DNA from: CALOCV01 sp942491955
Lineage (GTDB): Bacteria > Chlamydiota > Chlamydiia > Chlamydiales > CALOCV01
Assembly: GCA_942491955.1 (NCBI GenBank)
Contig: CALOCV010000003.1
Coordinates: 1 to 46,273 of the forward strand
DNA length: 46,273 bases
Direction of reading: 5' to 3'
Shown here: piece after piece, positions 8,919-17,139 of the stretch
Layout: every line of letters starts with the position of its first letter
Position numbering within the stretch: position 1 is the stretch's first letter
Notes under the pieces: generated by a model
The model's input: the letters and a program-made list of their open reading frames with translations, nothing else
What the model was told of the DNA's origin: nothing
The model's database searches: none
Position numbers and translations under genes: made by a program

Positions 8919-9163
8919 CATAACAACAAGATCGATTTATCACAATGTCTTCTTTTTGAGCCATTCCCGCTGTGTCTATATTCCCTGGGTCTGAAGTGAT
9001 GGGGACCTAAACGTATCTTGTTCGTTGTCAATAGCTAAGGCTATTAACGCCTCACAATCTCCGTTTATCTCCACCACCACTTCATTCCAGGAAACACATT
9101 CACAGCAGGAATGGCTCTTTTAAAAAATGACAGACTCTTTTATCGATCTGACCGATAACGAAT
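8919..9163 (-). repeat. 81-bp inverted duplication, copy interrupted by a small element
   Basis: The reverse complement of 9118-9163 plus 8919-8957 reproduces 5114-5194. The 9118-9163 part is the last 21 coding bases and stop of a Fic gene like that at 3767-5137, now lying behind the AbiEii stop codon. The element at 8958-9117 splits the duplication. Confidence 0.85.
8958..9117. mobile_element. 160-bp MITE-like element with 17-bp terminal inverted repeats
   Basis: The left end GAGCCATTCCCGCTGTG (8958-8974) and the right end CACAGCAGGAATGGCTC (9101-9117) are inverted repeats with one mismatch. Comparison with the uninterrupted copy at 5114-5194 shows that the element was added together with an extra TTTT, a probable 4-bp target duplication. 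The interior is non-coding. No parent transposase is visible in the window. Confidence 0.8.
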
Positions 9164-9171
9164 GAATACGC

Positions 9172-10068
9172 TTACGCATTATTTCTGTTTCTTGGCAGCA
9201 AATCATATCGTTGCTTCAAGTATAAATTAATATCATCGCAGATCAGTGCAATATTTTTAGGTATCGTTTCATAACCGCCCTTTCGTCGATAACGTTCCCA
9301 GAATATCTGTGACTCTTTTGAGTCACCATAAAGATCAATCGCGTGAAACACTCGTTCCCAATCTAAAATCATTCCTCGTCGCCCAAACGTACGGCTTATT
9401 GCTTCTTCAAGCACCTTGTCATTAAAGTGTCCCCATCGTAGCAATAGCCACACATCATGAAAGTCTTTCACCCGACTGTTGAGTACGCCTTTTTCAACCA
9501 TGGTATGAAGTTTTTCTGCAATAACCGTTTCAACAGGATATCCAGTTAATATTGGTAAGGGTAAATCCAATAAGGTTGGATAAATAATTGGTTCTGGATG
9601 CGGTGTTACCAAATCGCCAAATCCAAAATCAATCTGCATAGGTATTGTATTTTTCTCTCCTTCTAACCTAGCCTTAAATGTGACCCGAATGCCTTCATAC
9701 TCTCGTTGAATCTGCATTACCTCTGCTGCAACTGTATGAGAGTCAAAAACCACTCCATCTTGACTATCAAGGTCCAGATCACAAATTTCACATACAAGCT
9801 GTTTCAAATGACTGCTTGAATTATCAGCCATCGCCAATAAATCAATATCGCGAGTGGCACGAGACTCTAAAATATCCCACACATGAAAAAGCAAAGCTCC
9901 TTTTAACACGAAACGATTGTTGTGCTGCGATCGACTCAGACGATACAAAAAACGTTCCATTCCATAGTACTGAAGTAACTCATTGAATGGGCGTTGCTTT
10001 TCTCTAGCGAAATTTAGGAGTCGGGTTCTTATTGGAATTGACGGGTCAGCAACATTAGGACTGCTCAT
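9172..10068 (-). CDS. abiEii: AbiEii/AbiGii-type nucleotidyltransferase toxin
   Basis: 298 residues with the motif order of DUF1814 toxins: KGALLF at 56-61; RDIDLL at 73-78 (metal-binding D-x-D); QIDFGFGD at 145-152 (third acidic site); YPVETVIAEKLHTMVEKG at 177-194; RVKDFHDVWLL at 199-209. AbiEii toxins bind nucleotide and block growth, in some cases by adding nucleotides to tRNA ends; they serve in phage abortive infection. The gene overlaps its antitoxin by 14 bp, the usual coupling. The first motif has Ala where many relatives have Gly or Ser, which may be tolerated. The 3' side is fused to a Fic-gene tail remnant. Confidence 0.9.
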   Translation of the reverse strand: MSSPNVADPSIPIRTRLLNFAREKQRPFNELLQYYGMERFLYRLSRSQHNNRFVLKGALLFHVWDILESRATRDIDLLAMADNSSSHLKQLVCEICDLDLDSQDGVVFDSHTVAAEVMQIQREYEGIRVTFKARLEGEKNTIPMQIDFGFGDLVTPHPEPIIYPTLLDLPLPILTGYPVETVIAEKLHTMVEKGVLNSRVKDFHDVWLLLRWGHFNDKVLEEAISRTFGRRGMILDWERVFHAIDLYGDSKESQIFWERYRRKGGYETIPKNIALICDDINLYLKQRYDLLPRNRNNA

Positions 10069-10684
10069 GCATTACCGCCTCAATATAAGGTGTCATGATT
10101 TGAAGAACTCGTGAAGATTTAGCAAGGTACTGAAGAAGATCCATTTTTGCATTCCCTTTTTTCCAATAAGTCCTTAAGGCTTCCAATGCTACATCGACAC
10201 CTACCTTTTTGCGAAGCCTAAAACAGTCCACAATAGACTTCTCTTCAGAGTAAATATTAATCAGCAATCCTCCAATATCATGCTGTTCAACACCTTTGTC
10301 AAAATAGGCATCTGAAAACCAATGGAATTGGACAGGGGGATAAGCAATTAATGGTGGATGGCAACTTTGCCTGACGGCAACATCTATCCATCGTGGAATT
10401 TGAATAGTCAGTTCATGAAAATAAAGTGCTGATACGAGACAAATAATTCCATTAGGAACCTTTTTAGCTATTGCCACAAAATCAGGTTGGTTAATCCCCG
10501 GTAATCCAGGAAGTGCATAGAGAACTTTGGCAATTAGTTCTATATTCCCCTCGTCTCTCAATTGATAAAGAATCCGGGGATGAATACCCTTTTTGATAGC
10601 TTCGGAGGCTTTTAGAACTCCTCCGTGATTATGAAACACTTTAAGTGCCTCATTTCGAATATGTTGATTCTTCTTTCTGGCCAT
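10055..10684 (-). CDS. abiEi: AbiEi-type antitoxin and transcriptional regulator
   Basis: 209 residues, first gene of a two-gene operon with the toxin. Residues about 10-60 form a winged helix (GGVLKASEAIKKGIHPRILY, ending VLYALPG). The C-terminal part (YFHELT, IPRWIDVAVRQ, then EEKSIVDCFRLRKKVGVDVA) is the usual AbiEi domain that neutralises the toxin and binds operator repeats. Start ATG 10684; no strong ribosome site is visible. In family members the protein represses its own promoter, so 10685-10760 should hold the operator. Type IV systems work without direct toxin contact. Confidence 0.88.
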   Translation of the reverse strand: MARKKNQHIRNEALKVFHNHGGVLKASEAIKKGIHPRILYQLRDEGNIELIAKVLYALPGLPGINQPDFVAIAKKVPNGIICLVSALYFHELTIQIPRWIDVAVRQSCHPPLIAYPPVQFHWFSDAYFDKGVEQHDIGGLLINIYSEEKSIVDCFRLRKKVGVDVALEALRTYWKKGNAKMDLLQYLAKSSRVLQIMTPYIEAVMHEQS

Positions 10685-10829
10685 AATGGATATTTTTTTC
10701 TGTAACTAGCTATACTTATGTTAATTTTTATCCATAATCTATTCAACTTATTCGCTTGGAAATATTCATATTGAACGAAAGGACATTGGTTTTTAGACGC
10801 TTAAAAGAAAGTATTTTATCCATACTTGT

Positions 10830-10935
10830 CCAATCAAAAGTTCTGAATAGCGTCTCTCCACCTCCATTTAGGGGGCTTTGCCCACTTCGCCCCCACCGAA
10901 GGGTCAATGACCCTCTGGACTCCCATTTTCTATGA
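10830..10935 (+). repeat. Junction repeat, copy 3, with GC hairpin tail
   Basis: CCAATCAAAAGTTCTGAA, then TCTCTCCACCTCCA, then TTTAGGGGGCTTTGCCC and a conserved tail ending CAATGACCCTCTGGACTCCC. The tail is shared with copy 6 at 16846-16950. Confidence 0.85.
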
Positions 10936-10941
10936 GGCTTT

Positions 10942-11034
10942 CAAAATATTTTAGAATAAATGAGTCCAATGTAGGCGTTCTCAAATAAAATGGATTTTTG
11001 ATCCAAGATTCCATACTAAATCGAACCCTAAAAT
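10942..11034 (-). pseudogene. Remnant of a duplicated outer-membrane-barrel gene
   Basis: 10942-10985 matches the 3' end of the gene at 7102-8032 (AAAATATTTTAGAATAAATG onward). 10986-11034 then jumps to the segment equivalent to 7405-7440 (AAAATGGATTTT, GATTCCATACTAAATCGAA). About 270 bp between the two parts is deleted. This proves a second copy once stood here. Confidence 0.8.
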
Positions 11035-11056
11035 ATGATAGTTTTGTCTCTAAAAA

Positions 11057-12160
11057 TCATTTAAGTCCTTTCCTAGCATGTTCTTTAATAACTTCTTCCT
11101 CGGTTTTCAAATTATTAGATCGCATTAATCGCTCAGGATATCTTGTACCTGAAAATGAACCTATTGGTGCAGTTTCATCTAATTTGCTCAAATCTTCAGC
11201 CGTTAACTTAAGCCTTGTTGCTAATAAATTTTCTTCTAAATATTCAACATGTTTAGTGCCTGGAATCGGAATAATGTTGTCTCCCTGCGCTAATACCCAT
11301 GCCAAGCAAAGTTGAGCTGGAGTACATGCTTTTTCAGCAGCCATTTCCACAATTTGTTGAACAATTCTCTGATTCCTTTCCGTGTGCTCTCTTTGAAAAC
11401 GCGGTAATATTTTTCTACAATCACCCTCATTATAGAAATCAGATGTCCTACCCAAAGCAGTAAGATATTGACGTCCAAGAGGTGCATATGGCACAAAAGC
11501 TATCCCTAGCTCTTGGCACGCTTGCATGGTTCCATCAATTTCCGGTGTGCGACTCATTAAGGAATACTCGGTCTGTACAGCAGCAATGTGATGTCTCCCT
11601 TCAGTGAATCGCAATAAAGCGCTATTGGCTCTTTCTATAATTTCTTTACTAGCTTCTGAGAGACCAACATAACGAATTTTGCCTTCTGCTAGTAATTCAG
11701 CCATAACTTGCATGCTAGCTTCAATATTTGCTCCATCACGAGCAATACGATGAAGATAAAATAAATCTATATAACCAATCCCTAGACGCATCAAACTATC
11801 TCTACAGCTTTCTTTAATATGCTCAGGACTGTTATCTATAACTCGTTTAAGCAAATCCCCTGGATCTCTCCTTATGCCACATTTTGTCGCAAGGAAATAG
11901 GTCTCTCTTGAGATTCCACACAAAAATGTACCGAGCAATCGCTCATTGTGTCCGAATCCGTATATCGCAGCAGTATCAAAAAAATTACACCCCAATTCTA
12001 AGGCTCTACTCAACGTTGCTATGCTATCAGGTATATTTCTCGGGCCATAAAATTCTGACATGCCCATACAGCCTAACCCAATCATAGAGACTTGGGGGCC
12101 ATTTCTTCCCAATTTACGTCTCTCCAACTGGAATGGTTTTTCTGAAAATAAACTATCCAT
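11057..12160 (-). CDS. Aldo/keto reductase
   Basis: 367 residues, NADPH-dependent oxidoreductase family. RRKLGRNGPQVSMIGLGCMG opens the barrel. The catalytic tetrad is present: D62 and Y67 in FFDTAAIYGFG, K93 in LATKCG, H137 in LFYLHRI. IPIPGTKHVEYLEENL near 290-305 is the cofactor phosphate loop. The nearest type is the YakC-like group that reduces aldehydes; the natural substrate is unknown. It stands alone between junction repeats 3 and 4, its 3' end 23 bp from the barrel-gene remnant, which suggests acquisition as a single module. Start ATG 12160. Reading frame intact. Confidence 0.9.
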   Translation of the reverse strand: MDSLFSEKPFQLERRKLGRNGPQVSMIGLGCMGMSEFYGPRNIPDSIATLSRALELGCNFFDTAAIYGFGHNERLLGTFLCGISRETYFLATKCGIRRDPGDLLKRVIDNSPEHIKESCRDSLMRLGIGYIDLFYLHRIARDGANIEASMQVMAELLAEGKIRYVGLSEASKEIIERANSALLRFTEGRHHIAAVQTEYSLMSRTPEIDGTMQACQELGIAFVPYAPLGRQYLTALGRTSDFYNEGDCRKILPRFQREHTERNQRIVQQIVEMAAEKACTPAQLCLAWVLAQGDNIIPIPGTKHVEYLEENLLATRLKLTAEDLSKLDETAPIGSFSGTRYPERLMRSNNLKTEEEVIKEHARKGLK

Positions 12161-12213
12161 TCATCGAATTCCTCTAAATCTTAAGATTTTGATTATAAGT
12201 GAGTTTTCCCACT

Positions 12214-12290
12214 TAAAAGTTCTGAACGCGTCTCTCCACCTCCAACGTTGCTAAACATTGTAAAAGCCTGTCAAATTGATAGGCTTTTTT
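12214..12290 (+). repeat. Junction repeat, copy 4, with intrinsic terminator
   Basis: Contains AAAAGTTCTGAACGCG, then TCTCTCCACCTCCAACG, then TAAACATTGTAAAAGCC, the same long form as copies 1 and 2. At 12262-12290 the stem AGCCTGTCA/TGATAGGCT (one G-U pair, 3-base loop) between A and T runs is a terminator that could work in both directions, for instance for the ATPase gene ending at 12309. Confidence 0.85.
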
Positions 12291-12308
12291 ACATAGGAAA
12301 ACTTATCC

Positions 12309-13439
12309 TTAACCAGTAAGCAAAGAGAGGGTCATCAAATAGCACCTCTCCCCTTTGTTGTTCCCCTCTTCATCTAATATTCCCTTAATTTTCAAAGCCT
12401 TGATTGAATTATGAAGGGCTGGTGCGCTTGATATTTCATACTTAACAAGCGACTCCTTTTGAAAAAGTGATTGTTTTTCATTGGCAGCTAGCCTTAATGC
12501 CCTTTGCTGTGCCAAAGTAAGAGAATTTAAAAGAGTCTGGTAAGCATAAGCATTTTGCCTTGCAACCGTATCAAGCACTTCTTCTACATCAGTAACATCT
12601 ACTTTCGTTCTTGCCAAGGCAACTAAATGAAAGCAAACCATCTGAACATAGTTTGGTGTATCCTGCACTAATTCTCTTAGATGATTAACAGCTTTTTTGC
12701 TGCACTTAACCCCAACCATTTTGAAACGTGAAATGACCCAATCGGAAAAGTTGGCCCCAAACGAAGGGAATTCAATTATTTGGCACGAGCGATATAAGGG
12801 ACGAGATGGGTCATTTAACATTTCTGAAATTAACCCTTTCCTAGAACCCGTAAAAAGAAAAGAAACATTGGGTAACTTTTGGAAATGAATACGAACCGTT
12901 GCCTCAAGCCAACCCTTGTCCTCAAGTTGTGATATCTGCTGAAACTCGTCTAATGCTACAACAACCTTATTCCCTAAATTTGTCAATTCATCAAGCAAGT
13001 CTTGAATTGCAGCCCTAACCTCTTCATCATTTAATTGACCTAAACTTAATCCCAAACTTGGATTAGGCCTTCCGGTTAGGGGGTCAATAACTAAATTGAG
13101 CTGCGGCTTTAAACGACCCATTTTTTTCCACCAATTCTTCAGTCTGTTTGTAAGACTTTGCTTTTTCCTTAGAGCTCTCAGAAATTGATGAAGGAAATCG
13201 CGATGAGATGTGACATTAAAGATATCCACTAAAAGACAAACATAACCCTCATTTTCCAAATGCTCAAACAAGTTAAATACGAACGAGGTCTTTCCAAATC
13301 TTCGAGGCCCCATTAACACAACATGGATGTGATTCGACAAAAACTGGCGAACTGTATTGGTCAACTCAGGACGGGGAAAGTAGTAATCTCCACGAACTGG
13401 ATTACCAAATTTAAATGGATTTTCTGTTAATTTTGCCAT
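12309..13439 (-). CDS. AAA ATPase of the archaeal-ATPase type
   Basis: About 376 residues. In the numbering of the longer open frame (from TTG 13475), NPFKFGNPVRGDYYFPRP at 19-36 is the family's N-terminal signature. The Walker A is GPRRFGKT at 56-63, Walker B VVVALDE at 171-177, and LFTGSRKGL at 207-215 a sensor-like segment. A winged-helix C-terminus follows (AQQRALRLAANEKQSLF). I prefer ATG 13439 (MAKLTENPF) over the TTG at 13475. Such ATPases are common in mobile and defence regions of unknown role. The gene lies between junction repeats 4 and 5, alone. Function not predicted beyond ATP hydrolysis. Confidence 0.8.
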   Translation of the reverse strand: MAKLTENPFKFGNPVRGDYYFPRPELTNTVRQFLSNHIHVVLMGPRRFGKTSFVFNLFEHLENEGYVCLLVDIFNVTSHRDFLHQFLRALRKKQSLTNRLKNWWKKMGRLKPQLNLVIDPLTGRPNPSLGLSLGQLNDEEVRAAIQDLLDELTNLGNKVVVALDEFQQISQLEDKGWLEATVRIHFQKLPNVSFLFTGSRKGLISEMLNDPSRPLYRSCQIIEFPSFGANFSDWVISRFKMVGVKCSKKAVNHLRELVQDTPNYVQMVCFHLVALARTKVDVTDVEEVLDTVARQNAYAYQTLLNSLTLAQQRALRLAANEKQSLFQKESLVKYEISSAPALHNSIKALKIKGILDEEGNNKGERCYLMTLSLLTG

Positions 13440-13536
13440 GCTCCAATTTTTAACAAAATACTTAAAAATTGACAAGCTCTAAAATCGCACAATCTCGGTT
13501 TTCTGCAAAATAGAGCACTTCTTCAAGAATTTTTCC

Positions 13537-13621
13537 CCAATCAAAAGTTCTGAACTTGTCTCTCCACCTCCATCTACCTTGACAAAGGTTATAAAAACCT
13601 AGCAAACCTTGCTAGGCTTTT
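13537..13621 (+). repeat. Junction repeat, copy 5, with intrinsic terminator
   Basis: CCAATCAAAAGTTCTGAAC, then TCTCTCCACCTCCA, then a different tail. CCTAGCAA (13598-13605) and TTGCTAGG (13609-13616) form an 8-bp stem with a 3-base loop followed by CTTTT, a terminator. So this copy keeps the core but has its own hairpin. Confidence 0.8.
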
Positions 13622-13690
13622 GATATTCATAACGTTCTCTATTTGAGAATGCTGAATACATCCATTTACCGTGACTGCGTCAGACGACAG

Positions 13691-13775
13691 TAGATTTTCA
13701 GCCAAATTCTTTCATCTTTATGTTGGATTTTTAACCATTTACATATAAATATGCTTGGATTTTCAGCCATTTATG
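13691..13775. promoter_or_regulatory. Three direct repeats TGGATTTTCAGCCATTT before the AAA/DUF4143 gene
   Basis: Copies start at 13691 (TAGATTTTCAGCCAAAT), 13724 (TGGATTTTTAACCATTT) and 13756 (TGGATTTTCAGCCATTT). The spacings of 33 and 32 bp are about three helix turns, so the copies face the same side of DNA. They end 45 bp before the start codon at 13821 and probably bind a regulator. Confidence 0.6.
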
Positions 13776-13820
13776 TGTTACAATGCGTCAAACTGAACTC
13801 TCAGCAGAGGACGCGATGCC

Positions 13821-15167
13821 ATGAGACGACTTATAAACTACTATTTAGAGGATTGGAAGTCCAGTCCAAGACGTAAGTCCTTATTGCTTCGCGGAGCACG
13901 CCAGGTTGGCAAAACCCATGCAGCACGGCAACTAGGGGCGAGCTACCAGAACTGCGTTGAAGTAAATTTAGAACGGAACCAACGCGCCACTACAATCTTC
14001 GAACCGGATCTAGATCCGGAGAGGATAATCCGAGAGCTGGGGCTTCTGACCGGACAGGCGATCATTCCTGGCGAAACACTGTTGTTCTTGGATGAAATAC
14101 AAGCTGTACCTAAAGCGATCACTTCTCTTCGTTATTTTTATGAGGAAATGCCCAAACTGCACGTAATTGCCGCTGGGTCTCTTATTGACTTCGCATTGGA
14201 ACAGGTGGGCATGCCGGTGGGTCGTGTGACGTCGCTACATGTTTGCCCTCTGTCGTTTATGGAATTCCTTTGCGCTTTAGGTAAACAACACCTAGCCAGC
14301 GCCATCATGAGCCACCCCATCGAAGAGGGCTTCGCCTCGCCAATCCATGCTCAGCTTTTGGATCTCGTTGGCAATTATTTGGCAATTGGAGGCATGCCGG
14401 AAGCTGTCAAGTGTTGGAGAGATGCAGCGGATCCTAATCAGTGCTTCGAGGTACACCAGGAACTTATCACCACCTACCGGCAGGATTTCAACAAATATGC
14501 GAAAAAGACACAGCTCAAATACCTTGATATTCTTTTCAAAGACATTCCACGGCAGGTAGGTGACCGCTTTAAGTATAGTGCTGTTGATGGCGACTATCGT
14601 AAGCGAGAGCTCGCTCCCTGCCTGGATCTATTGTGTACAGCAGGTGTCGCACATAAAGTTATTCGCAGCGCTGCTAACGGACTTCCTCTTGGTGGTGAAA
14701 GCTATCCGAACGACTTTAAGGTAATTTTTCTCGATGTAGCTCTCGGACAGGCAGTGTTGGGACATGACCCGCGTAACTGGATACTTGATCCTGCAAATAG
14801 CTTTGCGAACAAGGGCGGACTGATGGAAGCTTATATCGGACAGGAGTTGCTTTGCTACAGCGATCCCCGAGGCCTACAGGATTTCTATTACTGGCACCGT
14901 GCCCAGCGTACAAGCCAGGCTGAGGTCGACTATGTGTGCGCCAGCAAAGGCCAGGTGGTTCCAGTTGAGGTAAAGGCCGGCCCTGGCGCAACCTTAAGGA
15001 GCCTTCGACAGTTCCTTGACCGTAGGCCCCAAAGTAATTATGGTGTGCGCTTCTCAACGCAGAACTATTCGATTCACGATGACGTCCACTCCTACCCTCT
15101 CTACGCCGTAGCCCAAACTTTTTTGCGAGATACGGAAGCATTCAAATTTCTAGTAAAAGAGGGTTAA
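13821..15167 (+). CDS. AAA ATPase with DUF4143 and nuclease-like C-terminus
   Basis: 448 residues. Walker A is GARQVGKT at 25-32, Walker B LLFLDE at 87-92, and a sensor segment HVIAAGSLIDFAL at 114-126. The C-terminal DUF4143 domain has EVDYVCASKGQVVPVEVKAG at 368-387, the D...E-x-K arrangement of PD-(D/E)XK nucleases. This fused family is widespread and of unknown function, often in mobile or toxin-antitoxin-like contexts. The codons and higher GC differ from the flanking sequence, hinting at transfer. The next gene begins 8 bp after the stop, so the two are probably one operon. The first ATG after the repeat array is used; ribosome site AGAGGACG. Confidence 0.88.
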   Translation: MRRLINYYLEDWKSSPRRKSLLLRGARQVGKTHAARQLGASYQNCVEVNLERNQRATTIFEPDLDPERIIRELGLLTGQAIIPGETLLFLDEIQAVPKAITSLRYFYEEMPKLHVIAAGSLIDFALEQVGMPVGRVTSLHVCPLSFMEFLCALGKQHLASAIMSHPIEEGFASPIHAQLLDLVGNYLAIGGMPEAVKCWRDAADPNQCFEVHQELITTYRQDFNKYAKKTQLKYLDILFKDIPRQVGDRFKYSAVDGDYRKRELAPCLDLLCTAGVAHKVIRSAANGLPLGGESYPNDFKVIFLDVALGQAVLGHDPRNWILDPANSFANKGGLMEAYIGQELLCYSDPRGLQDFYYWHRAQRTSQAEVDYVCASKGQVVPVEVKAGPGATLRSLRQFLDRRPQSNYGVRFSTQNYSIHDDVHSYPLYAVAQTFLRDTEAFKFLVKEG

Positions 15168-15174
15168 AAATCAT

Positions 15175-16592
15175 ATGGAAAAAAGCGCCATTAAAGAATG
15201 GCTTAATACCCAAGAGAAAGACGTTTTAGTGAGTATCATTGTAGAGCAAGCGAAAGAGGATGAGCGTTTGTTTCGACAACTCTCTCTGAAAGCAGCAAGA
15301 AGTAAGTCCTGTAATGTTGAAACTTATCGAGCAGCCCTTGAGGCAGCAGTTCATATCGATGGTTTTATCAACTATCGTGAGGCTTATGATTATGCCTCGG
15401 GATCGGCGATATTGTAGATTCGATTGAGGAACTCTTGAATGATAACCGCGCCCTTGAAGTCGTGGAACTCGTTGACTATGCGTTGAATACTGTAGAAAAG
15501 GCCTTAAACAACGTCGATGACTCCTCAGGAAGGGTTGGAAGTATTCTTGGTCGACTGCAAAACATCCATCTTGAAGCATGTAAAAAAGCAACACTTGATC
15601 CCGAAGAGTTAGCAACACAGCTTTTTGACTGGGAGCTTGGCACAGATTTTGATACCTTTTACGGAGCAATGCAGACCTATGCAGACATTCTCGGAGAAGT
15701 GGGTCTCGCTAAGTATCGAGAATTAGCTGAAAGCGTGTGGGCTAAAATCCCGGTATTGAAACCCGGCAGCGATACCAAAGAAAGGTACGGACGTCGCTTT
15801 CGAATTACCAGTATTATGGAAAGTATGGCTAAAGAAACGGGGGATGTTGAAGCTGTCATAGCTATAAAGACAAGAGATCTATCCTCGCCTTGGAATTACG
15901 TTCAAATCGTAGAAACGTATAAAGAAGCAGGCAAAGATGATCAAGCATTGCAATGGGCTGAGAAAGGGATTGAGGCTTTTTCCGATCGAACAGACTCTCG
16001 ATTAAGAACGTTTTTAATCAAAGAATATCTTGATCGAAAGCGAAGTGATGAAGCGATGGCAATTGCGTGGCAAGAATTTAGCGAATCACCGAATCTTAAC
16101 CAATATCGTGACCTTGAAAAATACGCTTCACAGATTGATCAGTGGGCTTTATGGCGAACCAAGGCCCTTGACTTTATTCGGAGCAAAATTGACCAAGACA
16201 GTTCTCAAGAGCAACGCCGTTATTCTTGGTCTTACAATCTAGGAAACTCGGTACTCGTTCAAATTTTCTTGTGGGAGAATGATGTTGAAGCAGCCTGGAA
16301 GGAAGCGTTAGAAGGTGGATGCACAAACTCTTTGTGGATGGAGCTGGCAAATAACCGTAAGAATACACACCCTGAAGAGGTTATTCCTATTTACCAGAAG
16401 GCTCTTGAGACAACAATTGATAGAAAGAACAATGAAGCGTACAGGGAAGTAATAGAGTTGTTGAAAATAATCGAACCACTAATGACCAATTTTAAAAAGA
16501 AAGATAAATTTTTAGATTACCTTAATTCCATTCGTACAACCCATAAACCTAAGCGAAACTTAATGAAATTGCTTCAATCAACCTGGCCTTAG
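15175..16592 (+). pseudogene. DUF6880-like, SWIM-associated helical-repeat protein, one frameshift
   Basis: Frame one (MEKSAIKEWLNTQEKDVLVS ... INYREAYDYASG) ends at 15417. The second frame, used from about 15402, continues IGDIVDSIEELLNDNRALEV to 16592. A missing base at GGG 15399-15401 would join them into about 470 residues. The content (VDYALNTVEKALNNVDDSSG, FDTFYGAMQTYADILGE) is the helical-repeat region that normally follows a SWIM zinc finger; no SWIM motif is present here, so the protein would be the C-terminal part only. One lesion only, so it may be a sequencing error. Its 3' end is duplicated at 27466-27538. Probably an operon with the ATPase upstream. Confidence 0.7.
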
Positions 16593-16680
16593 ATCACGAT
16601 ACTTGTTTTATAATAAGAGACTTAGCTAGACATTCACACGCTTGGGAAATAATTCTTTCGGTAATCCTTGGAAGAGGCTT

Positions 16681-16842
16681 ATACCAATTCCGGTAAGAAA
16701 ATGCATAAAGTGGATTCAGGATTTTTTTGCGAAATTTGTTTTGGAGATCGCAGCAAACTCTTGTGAGTTTGCAAGATAGAAAAACAGATTGCGCAAAGAA
16801 AGATGAAGATCAATTTGTGCACTTTCTTACCGGAATTGGTAT
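16681..16842. mobile_element. 162-bp MITE-like element with 20-bp terminal inverted repeats
   Basis: ATACCAATTCCGGTAAGAAA at 16681-16700 is repeated exactly in inverse at 16823-16842. The interior is non-coding and contains TTTTGGAGATCGC, also found inside the IS5-type element at 44980. A single end (ACCGGAATTGGTAT) recurs at 27453-27466 next to the duplicated DUF6880 tail. Confidence 0.75.
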
Positions 16843-16845
16843 TAG

Positions 16846-16950
16846 CCAATCAAAAGTTCTGAACTTGTCTCTCCACCTCCATTTAGGGGACTCTGCCCCC
16901 TAAAAACCCCCACCAAAGGGGCAATGACCCTCTGGACTCCCTTTTTCTAA
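16846..16950 (+). repeat. Junction repeat, copy 6, with GC hairpin tail
   Basis: CCAATCAAAAGTTCTGAAC, then TCTCTCCACCTCCA, then TTTAGGGGACTCTGCCCCCT and CAATGACCCTCTGGACTCCC, as in copy 3. It begins four bases after the MITE-like element. Confidence 0.85.
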
Positions 16951-17109
16951 GAAATCATCCAAAACAAATTTCTCAAAAAAAAATGAAGATCAATTTACAC
17001 ATTTATTTATCCTGTTTGGTATAACCTTGAAAATTTACCTGGATTGGCGAGCTAGATTTTGACGATCGTTCCGAAAGGCATAGTATTAAATATGAGTGAG
17101 AAAAGAAGT

Positions 17110-17139
17110 CTATTTTCCATATTTGATGAATGACTCCAT
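17110..17139 (-). pseudogene. Nine-codon stub of a gene once behind dinG
   Basis: ATG at 17139 overlaps the dinG stop (TGATG) and has AAAGGAGAGGGTG before it. It reads MESFIKYGK and stops, matching the start MESSIKYLK of the gene at 8041-8880 and its ribosome site. The rest of the gene is gone. Confidence 0.55.

Noticed and set aside
14716..15141. Minus-strand 141-residue frame inside the AAA/DUF4143 gene
   Set aside because: No family features, and the plus-strand frame carries all nuclease-like motifs here.
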